From Polaromonas sp. (GTDB lineage Bacteria; Pseudomonadota; Gammaproteobacteria; Burkholderiales; Burkholderiaceae_C): a stretch of DNA of 64,000 nt. Positions within the stretch are counted from its first letter, which is position 1; every line of letters starts with the position of its first letter. Location of the stretch: assembly GCA_013298815.1 (NCBI GenBank), contig JAAFJF010000009.1:1-64000 (forward strand). Reading direction: 5' to 3'. The notes under the pieces are model-generated. The model had not been told where the DNA came from. It worked only from the letters and a program-made list of their open reading frames with translations, and made no database searches. Position numbers and translations under genes: made by a program. This document shows, piece after piece, positions 1-9,728 of this stretch.

Positions 1-1
1 A

Positions 2-274
2 GAACATGAATCCGCCAACGACGATATCGCCACCCGCCTGCAGGAAGAGCGCCGCCTGATGTACGTGGGCATCACCCGCGCCCAGCGCAGCTTGGCGGTG
101 AGCTGGACCAAGCGCCGCAAAAAAGGGCGTGAGATGATTAGTGCGCAGCCTAGCCGTTTTATTGCCGAGATGGGGTTGGACAAAACGACAGTCAAAGAAG
201 ACCCGCGTGAAAAGTTAAAAGCGCTGCGGGCTGAGTTTGCGAAGAAAGCGCTGGACGCCAGCTTGGCGACTTGA
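2..274 (+). CDS. rep: ATP-dependent DNA helicase, Rep type (C-terminal end only)
   Basis: Only the last 90 codons of a superfamily 1A (UvrD/Rep) DNA helicase are inside the window; the reading frame is open to the left edge, so the start lies outside. The visible part holds helicase motif VI (EERRLMYVGITRAQ), whose arginine contacts ATP, followed by the short tail RFIAEMGLD and a charged end. The tail, ending in a Lys/Arg/Ala-rich segment without the long UvrD C-terminal extension, fits Rep better than UvrD or PcrA. Rep unwinds DNA 3' to 5' and clears proteins ahead of replication forks. UvrD remains possible because the discriminating regions are not visible. Confidence 0.85.
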   Translation, partial: EHESANDDIATRLQEERRLMYVGITRAQRSLAVSWTKRRKKGREMISAQPSRFIAEMGLDKTTVKEDPREKLKALRAEFAKKALDASLAT

Positions 275-305
275 ACTTTTAATCTCCGACTAAAAACCGC
301 GATTG

Positions 306-1880
306 TTAAGGCAAATGCTGGTACTGCTTTGCCAAGCCCAAAAAAGCGGCAAGCTGCGGGTCTTGACCCGTTTCTTCTTGTAAGATTTTGGCAACCGCCG
401 AGCCTAGTTTCCCAGCCTGAGCGGCATCCAAAAACAACAAGCGCGAACGCCTTGCCAGCACATCTTCCACCGTGCGTGCGTATTCGTATCTGGCGGCAAA
501 GCGAACCATGCTCTCAGAAAGACCTGGCATCAACTCATGCGCTGAACCTTGCAAACTTGCAACGACATCGGCCTCGTCACCATAGGAATGCAGACCTTGC
601 GCTTCAGCCATCGTGTGTAATTTTTGATGCTTTTTATGCGCTTGCTGCGCACCTACCAGCGGAAAATCAACCGTTGCGCCAGCTGGACGCGACTTCAGTA
701 AATTAGATTCAAAGCACTGCTCCAACACATCTTCCGCCATCGCACGGTAGGTTGTCCACTTGCCGCCGGTTACAGTAACTAAGCCGCTTTTACTCACTAA
801 AACTGTGTGTTCTCGACTGAGCTTTTTAGTATTTTCGCCATCATCTTCTGAAGGCTTAACAAGTGGCCGCAGTCCAACCCAAATCGATTTAACGTCCACA
901 CGCGCGGGCGCTTTGCTTAAATAATGGGCGGATTCATTCAAGATGAAATCAAGTTCTTCTTTGAAGGGCTCCGGTTCGCGTGCTAAATCTTCACGCGGCG
1001 TGTCGGTTGTGCCTAAAATTGTTCTGCCCAACCATGGCACGGCAAACAGCACACGGCCATCGGCGGTTTTAGGAATCAGCATGGCGTGGTCAGTCGGCAT
1101 GAATTCACGGTCAACCACAACATGCACGCCTTGGCTAGGCGCCACGATGTCTTTCACAGCACCGCCGTCTTGCTGTCGAATTTCATCCACCCACACTCCT
1201 GTGGCATTGATGACGCATGACGCCGCGATGTTATATTTTTTACCAGTCTCCTGATCTTGGCACTGCAAACCAACCAGCCTGCCGGTTTCATGAATCAACT
1301 TGGTCGCTTTGCAATAATTCACCAGCAAAGCGCCCTCTTTAGCCGCACTGCGCGCTAAGGCAAGCGCCAAGCGTGCATCGTCAAACTGGCCATCCCAATA
1401 CTTCACGCCGCCTTTTAAGCCTGCTTTTTGCAAAGTCGGCAAGCAATGCAGGGTCTGCTTGGTATTTAGAAATTCAGTAGCGCCCAAACCAGCTTTTCCG
1501 GCTAAAGCATCGTACATTTTGAGACCCACGCCATAAAACGGTGCTTCCCAAAATTTGTAGGACGGCATCACGAATGGCAAAGGCTGCGCAATATGCGGGG
1601 CATTGTGCAACAGTGTCGTTCGCTCGTGCAAAGCTTCACGCACCAGCGATATATTGCCCTGTGCCAGATACCTGACACCACCATGCACCAGTTTTGTCGC
1701 GCGTGAGGAGGTGCCTTTGGCAAAATCGTGCGACTCCATCAAAACCACCTTGAAACCGCGCAATGCCGCATCCAACGCAATGCCAAGACCCGTAGCGCCG
1801 CCGCCAATGATGGCGATATCGTACTTTTTAGGTTCTGCCAGTTGAGTTAAAAGCTGCAAACGCTCAGTGGCTAGTGGCAT
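306..1880 (-). CDS. glpD: aerobic glycerol-3-phosphate dehydrogenase
   Basis: FAD-dependent membrane-associated enzyme that oxidises sn-glycerol 3-phosphate to dihydroxyacetone phosphate and passes electrons to quinone. The dinucleotide-binding motif IIGGGATGLGIALDAA is near residues 24-39 and the family signature GTSSRATKLVHGGVRYL near 56-72. The 524-residue length is normal. The open frame begins at a TTG at 1898, but the first in-frame ATG (1880, MPLATERLQ) is preferred; neither has a clear Shine-Dalgarno sequence. It is divergent from glpK, with about 60 bp between the starts for shared control. No glpF or glpR gene is beside it. Confidence 0.95.
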   Translation of the reverse strand: MPLATERLQLLTQLAEPKKYDIAIIGGGATGLGIALDAALRGFKVVLMESHDFAKGTSSRATKLVHGGVRYLAQGNISLVREALHERTTLLHNAPHIAQPLPFVMPSYKFWEAPFYGVGLKMYDALAGKAGLGATEFLNTKQTLHCLPTLQKAGLKGGVKYWDGQFDDARLALALARSAAKEGALLVNYCKATKLIHETGRLVGLQCQDQETGKKYNIAASCVINATGVWVDEIRQQDGGAVKDIVAPSQGVHVVVDREFMPTDHAMLIPKTADGRVLFAVPWLGRTILGTTDTPREDLAREPEPFKEELDFILNESAHYLSKAPARVDVKSIWVGLRPLVKPSEDDGENTKKLSREHTVLVSKSGLVTVTGGKWTTYRAMAEDVLEQCFESNLLKSRPAGATVDFPLVGAQQAHKKHQKLHTMAEAQGLHSYGDEADVVASLQGSAHELMPGLSESMVRFAARYEYARTVEDVLARRSRLLFLDAAQAGKLGSAVAKILQEETGQDPQLAAFLGLAKQYQHLP

Positions 1881-1941
1881 TCTGATGGGCGCATTCAAGA
1901 AAGATGAGAGTTAAGAAAAAGTTCGATTATTATGCTGCATC

Positions 1942-3435
1942 ATGGCTTATTTACTCGCACTTGACCAAGGCACATCTAGCTCTCGCAGCATTGTGTTTGA
2001 TGACTTAGGGCAAATCGTCTCTATGGCTCAGCGCGAGTTGCCACAAATCTTTCCGCAGCCCGGTTGGGTCGAACATGACCCTATGGAAATTTGGCGTGAC
2101 CAGATCGCTACGGCACGTGAAGCTTTAAGCAAAGCGTGTTTATCTGCCAGTAACATTACCGCCATGGGCATCACCAACCAGCGCGAAACTACGGTGGTGT
2201 GGAACCGAAAAACAGGTTTACCCATTCACCATGCCATCGTCTGGCAAGACCGCCGCTCTGAACCAACTTGCGTGCAATTGCGCGAGCAAGGTTTGGCACA
2301 GACCATTCAACAAAAAACAGGCTTACTGATTGATGCCTACTTTTCAGGGACCAAATTAAAGTGGATTTTGGACAACGTGCCCAACGCGCGTGAACAGGCC
2401 AAACGCGGCGAATTAGCCTTTGGCACGATTGACAGTTGGTTGATTTGGCAATTGACGCAAGGCGCAGTGCATGCGACGGATGTGAGCAATGCATCGCGAA
2501 CAATACTTTTCAATATCCGCACAAATCAGTGGGATGCTGAGCTCTTAAAGATATTAGACATTCCTGAAGAGCTTTTGCCCAGCGTGCAGCCGTCCAGCAG
2601 CATTTTTGGCGAGGTAAGCGCTGATATTTTGGGCGCACGTATTCCAATCGGTGGTGTCGCTGGTGACCAACAAAGTGCCTTGTTTGGCCAGGCGTGCTTC
2701 AAAAGCGGCATGGCAAAAAACACCTACGGCACGGGCTGTTTTATGCTGATGCATACAGGTGACATCTTCCAGACATCGACAAATGGTTTGCTCGCGACCA
2801 GCGCGGCACAAACCGCTCAGAAACCCCAATTTGCGATTGAAGGCAGCGTCTTCATCGGCGGCGCTGTCGTGCAATGGCTGCGGGATGGCTTGCATGCCAT
2901 CCAAAGCAGTGGTGAAGTACAAACGCTGGCGCAAAGCGTGCCAGACTCTGGCGGTGTGATGATGGTGCCGGCGTTTACAGGTCTAGGCGCACCCTATTGG
3001 GATGCTAATGCTCGCGGCACGATTACAGGATTAACGCGCGGCAGCACCATGGCGCACCTTGCGCGCGCAGCCTTGGAAAGCATTGCGTTTCAAAGCGCCG
3101 CATTGTTACTGGCCATGAGCCGCGATGCTGTCGCGGCAGGCTCTGCGCCGGTGAGCGAGCTTCGCGTCGATGGTGGCGCATGTACCAACGACTTGCTGAT
3201 GCAGTTTCAGGCCGACTTGCTCGGCATCCCCGTTTTGCGCCCTGCAGTGACAGAAACCACAGCGTTAGGCGCTGCCTATCTAGCAGGTTTGGCGGTCGGT
3301 GTTTACTCAGATTTGGAGAGTGTTTCCAAACTATGGCGATGTGAGCGACGTTTTTTACCCACCATGACACGTGACCGAGCCGCGGAGTTGATGGCGCAGT
3401 GGGAGCATGCGGTGCGCCAAGCTACGGCAAAATGA
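1942..3435 (+). CDS. glpK: glycerol kinase
   Basis: Phosphorylates glycerol with ATP to give sn-glycerol 3-phosphate, the substrate of the divergent glpD product, so the two genes form a glycerol-use pair. The FGGY-kinase fold is evident: the N-terminal phosphate loop [13 protein letters not shown] (residues 8-20), GITNQRET near residue 76, and the C-terminal signature [20 protein letters not shown]. At 497 residues it has the expected length. Its stop overlaps the start of proC in an ATGA junction, so the two are probably co-transcribed. No strong Shine-Dalgarno precedes the ATG. Confidence 0.97.
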   Translation: MAYLLALDQGTSSSRSIVFDDLGQIVSMAQRELPQIFPQPGWVEHDPMEIWRDQIATAREALSKACLSASNITAMGITNQRETTVVWNRKTGLPIHHAIVWQDRRSEPTCVQLREQGLAQTIQQKTGLLIDAYFSGTKLKWILDNVPNAREQAKRGELAFGTIDSWLIWQLTQGAVHATDVSNASRTILFNIRTNQWDAELLKILDIPEELLPSVQPSSSIFGEVSADILGARIPIGGVAGDQQSALFGQACFKSGMAKNTYGTGCFMLMHTGDIFQTSTNGLLATSAAQTAQKPQFAIEGSVFIGGAVVQWLRDGLHAIQSSGEVQTLAQSVPDSGGVMMVPAFTGLGAPYWDANARGTITGLTRGSTMAHLARAALESIAFQSAALLLAMSRDAVAAGSAPVSELRVDGGACTNDLLMQFQADLLGIPVLRPAVTETTALGAAYLAGLAVGVYSDLESVSKLWRCERRFLPTMTRDRAAELMAQWEHAVRQATAK

Positions 3436-4298
3436 CCAATTTTGAACTCAATGAAAGTTTCTCAGTGAATCCTAACAACAACGACAGCAACACTACGATT
3501 GCCTTTTTTGGTGGCGGCAACATGGCCAGCGCCATGATTGGCGGTTTGATCAAACAAGGCATGCGACCAAGCGATATTTTGGTGGTCGAGCCCTACGAAC
3601 CTACACGCGACAAATTACTTCAAGACTTTGGCATCCAAGCGATATCTGAACCGTCAAGCTTGTTAGCCAAGGCAGGCTTGATCATCTGGGCGGTGAAGCC
3701 ACAAGTCTTCAAAGAAGCCGCGCAGCAAACTGGCAACTTTGCACCCACTGCGCTGCATTTCAGCGTGGCGGCAGGCATTCACAGCAGCAGCATTGCCGCT
3801 TGGTTGAAAACAGAAAACGTGGTTCGCTCTATGCCAAATACGCCAGCCTTGATTGGCAAAGGCATAACCGCTTTGTTTGCGCGTACAGCTGTTACCCCAG
3901 CGGGAAAAGCCTCAGTCGAACATGTGGTTGCCAGCATGGGTGAATTTTTGTGGCTCAATGAAGAATCGCAGTTAGACGCTGTGACCGCCATTTCAGGCTC
4001 TGGCCCTGCGTATGTTTTCTATTTTTTAGAAGCCATGACAGAGGCAGCCGTCAACATGGGGTTGAGTGCGGAGCAAGGCAGACGCTTGGCGATTGCAACC
4101 TTTAGCGGTGCATCAGAACTCGCGAACCGCTCAGATGAGCCGCTTGAAACGCTGCGGCAGCGCGTGACATCAAAAGGCGGAACGACTTATGCTGCGTTAA
4201 TGTCTATGGAAGGTGATGACATCAAATCACACTTTATCAAAGCCATGCAAGCAGCAGAGCTACGCGCCAAAGAGCTGGGCGATGAGTTCGGCAAATAA
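3432..4298 (+). CDS. proC: pyrroline-5-carboxylate reductase
   Basis: Last step of proline synthesis: NAD(P)H-dependent reduction of 1-pyrroline-5-carboxylate. The Rossmann motif [14 protein letters not shown] starts near residue 23; the C-terminal dimer and substrate domain shows [15 protein letters not shown] and [12 protein letters not shown], the family signature. I start it at the ATG that overlaps the glpK stop (ATGA) rather than at 3399 inside glpK. A GTG at 3465 (VNPNNN) is another candidate, since the first residues are not conserved-looking. The result is 288 residues. Coupling of proC to glpK joins unrelated pathways and may simply reflect compact packing. Confidence 0.95.
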   Translation: MTNFELNESFSVNPNNNDSNTTIAFFGGGNMASAMIGGLIKQGMRPSDILVVEPYEPTRDKLLQDFGIQAISEPSSLLAKAGLIIWAVKPQVFKEAAQQTGNFAPTALHFSVAAGIHSSSIAAWLKTENVVRSMPNTPALIGKGITALFARTAVTPAGKASVEHVVASMGEFLWLNEESQLDAVTAISGSGPAYVFYFLEAMTEAAVNMGLSAEQGRRLAIATFSGASELANRSDEPLETLRQRVTSKGGTTYAALMSMEGDDIKSHFIKAMQAAELRAKELGDEFGK

Positions 4299-4333
4299 CG
4301 ATGCCGTCGTTTTGGTTGTCGTTATGTTCGATG

Positions 4334-5194
4334 CTATTGTTTAAACATCAAACTCAACGCGATACCTACAAAAACCGTGAAACCTAGCCAGTGGTTGAGT
4401 CGAAAAGCTTTGAAACAAGCTTCTCGCTCACGGTTTCGTATCAACCAGACGTGCCAAATAACTTGAATGATCGCTGCAAATAACGCTATTAAATATATAG
4501 CTGAATAGGCAATAAAATCGCCGGCTAGAGTCCAAATTAGCAGGTAAAAAATATAACATAATGCAATAATGATCACGTCGTATCGCCCCATGGTGATAGC
4601 CGATGTTTTCATGCCTATCTTCAAGTCGTCATCACGGTCAACCATGGCGTATTCGGTGTCGTAAGCGAGCACCCAAAACAGATTTCCGAACAACAAAATC
4701 CACGCCAATATTGGAACTGAACCTTGAACCGCACAAAACGCCATGGGGATGCCAAAGCTGAATGCAATGCCCAAAACAGCTTGCGGCATGGAAAAAAACC
4801 GCTTGGCATAGGGGTAAATGACGGCAACTGCCAGTGCTGCGAATGACAGCAGTATCGTCGCCTTGTTGGTCGTCAGCACCAAACCAAAAGCCAACAACGC
4901 CAGCACGGCGCCCAGTGCCAGCGCCTCTTTGCTGCTCAAAGCGCCACTGGTGACCGGGCGGTTGGCGGTGCGTTTCACGTGCTTGTCAAAATCACGATCA
5001 GCCACATCATTCAAACAACAGCCTGCGCTTCGCGTCAAAATGGTGCCAAATACAAAAACAACGAGTAAATGCCAACCCGGGAACCCGTTTGAAGCTATCC
5101 ACAAGGCACTCAATGTGGGCCAAAGCAGCAAGAGCCAGCCGGCCGGCCGGTTCCAGCGAATCAAATCAAGATAAAGGGATATCTTTTTCTTCAT
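4334..5194 (-). CDS. ubiA: 4-hydroxybenzoate polyprenyltransferase
   Basis: Integral membrane enzyme that prenylates 4-hydroxybenzoate in ubiquinone synthesis. Both Mg2+-diphosphate motifs are present: NDVADRDFD (62-70) and [12 protein letters not shown] (179-190), and the C-terminal [11 protein letters not shown] is typical of UbiA. I start at the ATG that overlaps the oxyR stop (ATGA); the open frame further upstream lies inside oxyR. Residues about 219-237, in the loop and helix after the second motif, are encoded by a copy of the dispersed repeat at 4485-4539 in reverse orientation. Overall length (286) stays normal, so the repeat appears to have replaced rather than lengthened the protein. 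Co-transcribed with oxyR. Confidence 0.95.
   Translation of the reverse strand: MKKKISLYLDLIRWNRPAGWLLLLWPTLSALWIASNGFPGWHLLVVFVFGTILTRSAGCCLNDVADRDFDKHVKRTANRPVTSGALSSKEALALGAVLALLAFGLVLTTNKATILLSFAALAVAVIYPYAKRFFSMPQAVLGIAFSFGIPMAFCAVQGSVPILAWILLFGNLFWVLAYDTEYAMVDRDDDLKIGMKTSAITMGRYDVIIIALCYIFYLLIWTLAGDFIAYSAIYLIALFAAIIQVIWHVWLIRNREREACFKAFRLNHWLGFTVFVGIALSLMFKQ
4485..4539 (+). repeat. dispersed 55-bp element, copy 1 (inside ubiA)
   Basis: Contains the hairpin arms GCTATT/ATATAGC followed by AGGCAATAAAATCGCC and GGCTAGAG, matching the other copies closely. It lies in ubiA in the antisense direction. In this reading frame the usual form of the element has a TGA stop where ubiA has TAT, so the frame has been kept open. 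Confidence 0.85.
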
Positions 5195-6183
5195 GACAAA
5201 CGTGTCACACCAGGCAACTCGCAAGCATAGATGGCGTTGCGTAACGCAGCTATCGCCTCGTAACGCGTGAAACTTTTCCGCCAAACCAGTACAACACGGC
5301 GCGTCGGTGGCAATGCGCGTTTGTCGTCTGTGATGGGGCGATACACAACCAAAGCATCCTCAGCCTGTGATTTGGCTTTAGGCTTTTTAGCTGAATTTTC
5401 AGCGATCGCACTTGCAGGTACGCTCAGACGCGGCACCAGGGTAACACCCATACCAGCGGCAACCATGTGCTTGATCGTCTCCAACGACGAGCCTTCAAAA
5501 CTCTTGCGAATACCCATGCTGTTGCTAGAGTTATCGCTCGAAAAGCGAGCAAATTCTGGGCAAACTTCTAAGACGTGGTCGCGAAAGCAATGACCTGTGC
5601 CAAGCAATAGCATGGTTTCGGCTTTGAGTTGATCAACCGACACTGAAGCTTGCTCGGTGAACCGGTGATCTAGCGGCATAGCCGCTAAAAATGGCTCATC
5701 GTACAAGGGGGCGACTGCTAAATTGGTATCGGGGAATGGTTCTGCCAAAATCGCGCAGTCCAGCACACCAGTGCGTAGCAACTCAAGTAATTTAACGGTG
5801 AAGTTCTCTTGCAGCATCAAAGGCATTTGCGGCGTTTTAGCGATCACATGCCGGACCAGATCAGGCAGCAGGTAGGGGCCAATGGTGTAAATCACACCCA
5901 ATTTCAACGCTCCAGCCAAAGGATCTTTGCCGCGCTTGGCGATTTCTTTGATATTTGCGGCTTGCTCCAGTACGCTTTGCGCTTGCAGCACAACTTCATT
6001 ACCAAGCGGCGTGACTGTTACTTCGTTCGCGCTTCGTTCAAACAGCTTTAAATCCAGCTCTTCTTCTAATTTTTTGATCGCCAAACTTAGCGTTGGTTGC
6101 GACACGTGGCAGGCATCTGCAGCTTTGCCAAAATGCTTTTCTCGCGCGACTGCAACGATATATTTAAGCTCGGTTAGTGTCAT
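5191..6183 (-). CDS. oxyR: hydrogen peroxide-sensing LysR-type regulator OxyR
   Basis: LysR-type transcription factor that senses peroxide through a reversible disulfide and activates catalase and peroxidase genes. The N-terminal winged helix-turn-helix is clear ([20 protein letters not shown], about 18-37). The two redox cysteines fall at residues 199 and 208 in [12 protein letters not shown], the same numbers as in E. coli OxyR, which makes this far more likely than a generic LysR protein. The C-terminus (about 330) is longer than in E. coli, with a Lys/Ala-rich insert near 270. It overlaps ubiA by four bases; linkage of peroxide sensing to ubiquinone synthesis is positional only. Confidence 0.93.
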   Translation of the reverse strand: MTLTELKYIVAVAREKHFGKAADACHVSQPTLSLAIKKLEEELDLKLFERSANEVTVTPLGNEVVLQAQSVLEQAANIKEIAKRGKDPLAGALKLGVIYTIGPYLLPDLVRHVIAKTPQMPLMLQENFTVKLLELLRTGVLDCAILAEPFPDTNLAVAPLYDEPFLAAMPLDHRFTEQASVSVDQLKAETMLLLGTGHCFRDHVLEVCPEFARFSSDNSSNSMGIRKSFEGSSLETIKHMVAAGMGVTLVPRLSVPASAIAENSAKKPKAKSQAEDALVVYRPITDDKRALPPTRRVVLVWRKSFTRYEAIAALRNAIYACELPGVTRLS

Positions 6184-6200
6184 GGCTTCTTTCTGTGAGC

Positions 6201-6983
6201 TTAAATTAAGGGCGAGCCACCTTCAAATACGCGCAATTCACCAGGCGCAAATGAAATCCAACTCTCATTGGTAGTTAGTGGCTCTGTAACGATGATGACA
6301 AATCGATCATCTGGGCCATTCAGCTCAGCCAGATTGACGCGCACGTCTTCGTCCTTCAATTGCACCTCGCAAAACGGATACGCACGTTGCAAATAGCACA
6401 GCTTGGTGCTGGCATGCGCCCATAGAGCTTGGCCGTTGCTAAGTATGTAGTTGAAGGTGCCGAATGCGGCGATCTTAGGCGTTAATTCGCGCAAGGTGTG
6501 CGTCAACTCTTTAACACTGGGGGCTGAAGCGTGCGATTTGGCCAGCTCTTGCATGAGCCAGCAGAAAGCCAATTCACTGTCGGTACTTCCTACTGGTTTA
6601 AAGCTACCATGCAGTCTGGGCTCATAGCTTTTTAAATCACCATTGTGTGCGAACACCCAATTGCGCCCCCACAGTTCGCGTACAAACGGATGACAGTTTT
6701 CTAGCGACACTTCGCCCACCGTCGCTTTACGCACATGTGCCACGACGTTATGGCTTTTGATGGGGTAAGTGCGCAGCAAGTTCGCCATCATGGAAGTTGA
6801 GGCACTTTCCTTGTCAACAAAACACCGCACGCCTTTGCCGGGCGTCGCACCTTCTCCTTCAAAAAAAGCAATACCCCAACCGTCTGCGTGATGATCTGTG
6901 CTGCCACCACGCTGCGAAAAGCCTGTAAAGCTTAATGTTAAGCTGGCGGGTAAGTGGCTGTTCATTCCTAGGAGTTGGCACAT
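6201..6983 (-). CDS. class II glutamine amidotransferase (YafJ-like)
   Basis: N-terminal nucleophile (Ntn) glutamine amidotransferase of the YafJ type. The catalytic cysteine must become residue 1 after methionine removal, so I start at the second ATG, giving MCQLLGMN; an in-frame ATG six bases upstream would place Cys at residue 4. Family motifs are FSQRGGSTDHHADGWG, VAHVRKAT, ENCHPF and WVFAHNGDL. It has 260 residues and no synthetase partner domain, so the acceptor of the ammonia is unknown. Seventeen bases separate its stop from the oxyR start, so it is probably the first gene of the run with oxyR and ubiA. Confidence 0.88.
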   Translation of the reverse strand: MCQLLGMNSHLPASLTLSFTGFSQRGGSTDHHADGWGIAFFEGEGATPGKGVRCFVDKESASTSMMANLLRTYPIKSHNVVAHVRKATVGEVSLENCHPFVRELWGRNWVFAHNGDLKSYEPRLHGSFKPVGSTDSELAFCWLMQELAKSHASAPSVKELTHTLRELTPKIAAFGTFNYILSNGQALWAHASTKLCYLQRAYPFCEVQLKDEDVRVNLAELNGPDDRFVIIVTEPLTTNESWISFAPGELRVFEGGSPLI

Positions 6984-7140
6984 GACCATATTTTACTAGG
7001 CTGATTGCTATCAAAATAGCCATTAACTTCATCGCCCTAGGGTTTACGCTGTACACATCTAGTTTGACACCTCCAGAAGCATGCATTAACCTTGCTTTCT
7101 TTGTACTGACACCCATTCAAAAGCATCCAAAGGACGAGAC

Positions 7141-8829
7141 ATGGCTTCTAACTCTGCGCAACACCTGCTACTTGATTACGTATATGACCATGAGGCAGGT
7201 CGCACCAATGAGGTTTATCTAACGCAGCCGATAGGCAACGAAAAAGTCATTGATTACACATGGGGCCAAACGCTTGACCAAGCCAGACGCATGGCGACAC
7301 ACCTCAAAAGCTTAAATCTAGAGCCTGGTGCACGCATTGCGATTTTGTCAAAAAACTGTGCGCATTTTTTCATGGCAGAGTTGGCAATTTGGATGGCTGG
7401 CGGCACAACTGTCGCCATTTTCCCGACCGAAGGCGCAGACACCGTTAAATATGTGCTTGAGCACAGCGGTGCCAGCTTGCTGTTTGTGGGCAAATTGGAC
7501 ACTTGGGACAAGCAACTGCCTGGCGTACCTGCAGATATGCCGCGTATTGCGTTTCCACTTGCACCAAAAACAGACTACGACACATGGGACGCCATCGTCT
7601 CGCGTACAACGCCGATTGCAGGGAGAGTTTCGCGTTTGCCTGCTGATTTGGCCATGATTATTTACACCTCTGGCTCAACAGGGCAACCAAAAGGTGTGAT
7701 GCACAGTTTTGAGCGCATCACCGCTGCAACACGCGGTATTGATGCCAGGATGGCTGAAACCTTGGGCCAAGGCTCTACCAACCGCATGTTGTCTTACTTA
7801 CCATTAGCTCACGTTTTTGAACGCGCTTTTGTGGAATCCTTCTCATTTTTGAACGGCAAATGCCATATTTTCTTTGCGGAAACGCTTGATACTTTTGTCA
7901 AAGATTTGAATCGCGCCAAACCGACACTGTTTATCTCGGTACCGCGCTTATGGTTGAAGTTTCAGCAGGGCGTATCCGCCAAGATGCCGCCTGCGAAGCT
8001 CAATCTGTTGTTGTCCATTCCTATTCTCAACAAAATTATTGCAAAGAAGGTGCTAACAGGGCTTGGATTAGATCAAGTCAAACTGGCCGGCAGTGGCTCT
8101 GCTCCTCTACCACCAGCTTTGATTCATTGGTACCGCCGCTTGGGCCTCAACCTGGTTGAGGGATATGCTATGTCTGAAGACTTCGCGTACTCACACACGA
8201 TGACCGAAACACAAAATGAAATCGGCTATGTTGGCGTGCCTTACGATGGTGTCGAAGTTCGTATCAGCGAGCAAGGTGAGATTTTGATCAAATCGCCCGG
8301 TCAAATGGTGGGCTACTACAAACGGCCTGATTTGGATGCTGAAGTTTTTACCGCCGATGGTTTCTTTTGCACAGGAGATCAAGGCGAACGTCTGCCTGAC
8401 GGTCAACTCAAAATCACGGGTCGCTTAAAAGAGCTTTTTAAAACTGGCAAAGGTAAATATGTTGCCCCTGCCCCCATTGAGAACAAGCTGAACGCACACC
8501 CCATGATCGAATCAAGCATGGTCTCTGGCGTAGGTCAATCAGCGTCTTATGCATTGGTGGTTTTGGCTGAAGGTGTGCGACCTAAGCTGAGTGATCCAGC
8601 CTTCAAAGCTGAAGTCACGGAGCAAATGACAGCATTGCTCAAAGAAACCAACCAAGGCTTGGCAGATTACGAGCAGATGAAGATGCTGGTCATTGCGAAA
8701 GAGCCTTGGTCAATTGATAACGGCTGCTTGACACCCACCATGAAAATCAAACGCAACAAAATTGAAGCATTGGTCGAGCCCGATGTCGACAAATGGTATG
8801 CCAACAAAGGTGCGGTGCTTTGGGTTTAG
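7141..8829 (+). CDS. AMP-forming long-chain acyl-CoA synthetase family protein
   Basis: Member of the adenylate-forming (ANL) superfamily, probably activating a fatty acid as acyl-CoA. The P-loop IIYTSGSTGQPKGVMHSF is near residues 172-189, followed by the A5-type VEGYAMSED, the FCTGDQGERLPDGQLKITGR hinge and KELFKTGKGKYVAPAPIE, which is typical of long-chain acyl-CoA synthetases (FAA1/FadD15-like) rather than acetyl-CoA synthetases. At 562 residues the length is right. AAAGGA lies about seven bases before the ATG as a good ribosome binding site. Substrate chain length cannot be read from the sequence. slyX overlaps its 3' end. Confidence 0.85.
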   Translation: MASNSAQHLLLDYVYDHEAGRTNEVYLTQPIGNEKVIDYTWGQTLDQARRMATHLKSLNLEPGARIAILSKNCAHFFMAELAIWMAGGTTVAIFPTEGADTVKYVLEHSGASLLFVGKLDTWDKQLPGVPADMPRIAFPLAPKTDYDTWDAIVSRTTPIAGRVSRLPADLAMIIYTSGSTGQPKGVMHSFERITAATRGIDARMAETLGQGSTNRMLSYLPLAHVFERAFVESFSFLNGKCHIFFAETLDTFVKDLNRAKPTLFISVPRLWLKFQQGVSAKMPPAKLNLLLSIPILNKIIAKKVLTGLGLDQVKLAGSGSAPLPPALIHWYRRLGLNLVEGYAMSEDFAYSHTMTETQNEIGYVGVPYDGVEVRISEQGEILIKSPGQMVGYYKRPDLDAEVFTADGFFCTGDQGERLPDGQLKITGRLKELFKTGKGKYVAPAPIENKLNAHPMIESSMVSGVGQSASYALVVLAEGVRPKLSDPAFKAEVTEQMTALLKETNQGLADYEQMKMLVIAKEPWSIDNGCLTPTMKIKRNKIEALVEPDVDKWYANKGAVLWV

Positions 8830-9062
8830 ATCAACGACCAAACGATCGCCTAAACGATCGCCTAAACGATCGCGTAACTGAGCTGGAAATCAAAGCCAGT
8901 TACACCGAAGATTTGATTGACCAGCTCGACACAGTGATCGTGCGACAGCAGGAACAAATTGACCAGCTGATCAAAGCGCTCACTGAACTGCGACAATCCA
9001 GTACCGATGGTGGCTTAGGCGTTGCACGCAACCTACGCGACGACCTGCCGCCACATTTTTAA
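8820..9062 (+). CDS. slyX: SlyX family protein
   Basis: Short coiled-coil protein of unknown function, recognised by DRVTELEIKASYTEDLIDQL, heptads of Leu/Ile and Gln, and the C-terminal PPHF ending. The start is uncertain: the upstream ATG at 8793 would add MVCQQRCGA, which does not look like the family, whereas the TTG at 8820 has AAAGG nine bases before it; I use the TTG (80 residues). The N-terminal residues PNDRLNDRLNDRV come from three tandem 12-bp units. It overlaps the acyl-CoA synthetase stop by a few bases and is followed two bases later by an ABC ATPase gene, so the three genes look like one operon. Confidence 0.75.
   Translation: MGLDQRPNDRLNDRLNDRVTELEIKASYTEDLIDQLDTVIVRQQEQIDQLIKALTELRQSSTDGGLGVARNLRDDLPPHF
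8841..8876 (+). repeat. three tandem 12-bp units in slyX
   Basis: Two identical units AACGATCGCCTA followed by a third, AACGATCGCGTA. They code NDRL-NDRL-NDRV at the start of SlyX. Each unit contains a CGATCG palindrome. Copy-number change would add or remove four residues without shifting the frame. Confidence 0.95.
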
Positions 9063-9064
9063 AT

Positions 9065-9688
9065 ATGTCAAATACTATTCTGCAAGCGCAGGATTTGGTG
9101 TTTGGGTTTGCTGCACATCAAATTTTTAAGCAGTTTTCTGTAAATATACCCGCTGGCATCACCTATGTCGTCGGTGATGAAAGTTCAGGGAAATCGACCC
9201 TTTTGAGGCTTTTTGCAGGTAATTTATTACCCCAAGCTGGCAGCATCGCAATTGGAAGTCTGAGCCAAACTAACGATTTAGCATCGTATAAAAAACACAT
9301 CTTTTGGATCGATCCACGCACCAGCGTGTATGACCAAATCTCGCCAAACGATTTCTTTGACTTGCAGCGCCGTTTTTACCCTGCATTTGACGATGCCATA
9401 TTACTCGATTTGATTGAGGGCTTGAGTTTGAGCGACCATGTTTCAAAAGCCATGTACATGCTCTCAGCCGGTTCAAAACGCAAAGTTTGGTTGGCAACGG
9501 CTTTTGCCAGTGGTGCGACAGTGACCTTGATTGATGAGCCCTTTGCAGCTTTAGACAAAGCGTCAATCAACTTTTTAATTAACCGACTCGCAACTTTCGC
9601 GCCTAGCTCGAGCCGTGCTTGGGTGATCGCAGATTACGAGGTGCCAACAAACTTATCTATAAATTCAACGATTAATTTAGACCTTTAG
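9065..9688 (+). CDS. ABC transporter-like ATPase, lone ATP-binding subunit
   Basis: Single ABC-type nucleotide-binding domain of 207 residues. Walker A is GDESSGKSTLL (38-48), the signature is MLSAGSKRKVWL and Walker B is VTLIDEPFAALD. The Q-loop position reads IFWIDPRT and the switch region reads WVIADYEVP, so the usual Gln and His are not evident, suggesting altered or weak ATP turnover. No permease gene is adjacent. The last codons and the TAG stop lie in a copy of the dispersed repeat (9681-9728), so the natural C-terminus may have been changed by it. The transported substrate, if any, is unknown. Confidence 0.8.
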   Translation: MSNTILQAQDLVFGFAAHQIFKQFSVNIPAGITYVVGDESSGKSTLLRLFAGNLLPQAGSIAIGSLSQTNDLASYKKHIFWIDPRTSVYDQISPNDFFDLQRRFYPAFDDAILLDLIEGLSLSDHVSKAMYMLSAGSKRKVWLATAFASGATVTLIDEPFAALDKASINFLINRLATFAPSSSRAWVIADYEVPTNLSINSTINLDL

Positions 9689-9728
9689 CCACCGTTTTTA
9701 TTGCCTAAGTAGCTATAAAATAAATAGC
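9681..9728 (-). repeat. dispersed 55-bp element, copy 2 (ABC stop / convergent junction)
   Basis: On the minus strand it reads GCTATTTATTTTATAGC, then AGGCAATAAAAACGG, then TGGCTAAAGG. It fills the gap between the convergent ABC ATPase and HNH genes and supplies the TAG stop codon of the ATPase gene. Confidence 0.8.

Noticed and set aside
7007-7020. GCTATCAAAATAGC upstream of the amidotransferase gene, like the hairpin of the dispersed element
   Set aside because: The hairpin is present but neither the CAGGCAATAAATACGCC nor the GGCTAGAGCC block follows, so it is not counted as a copy.
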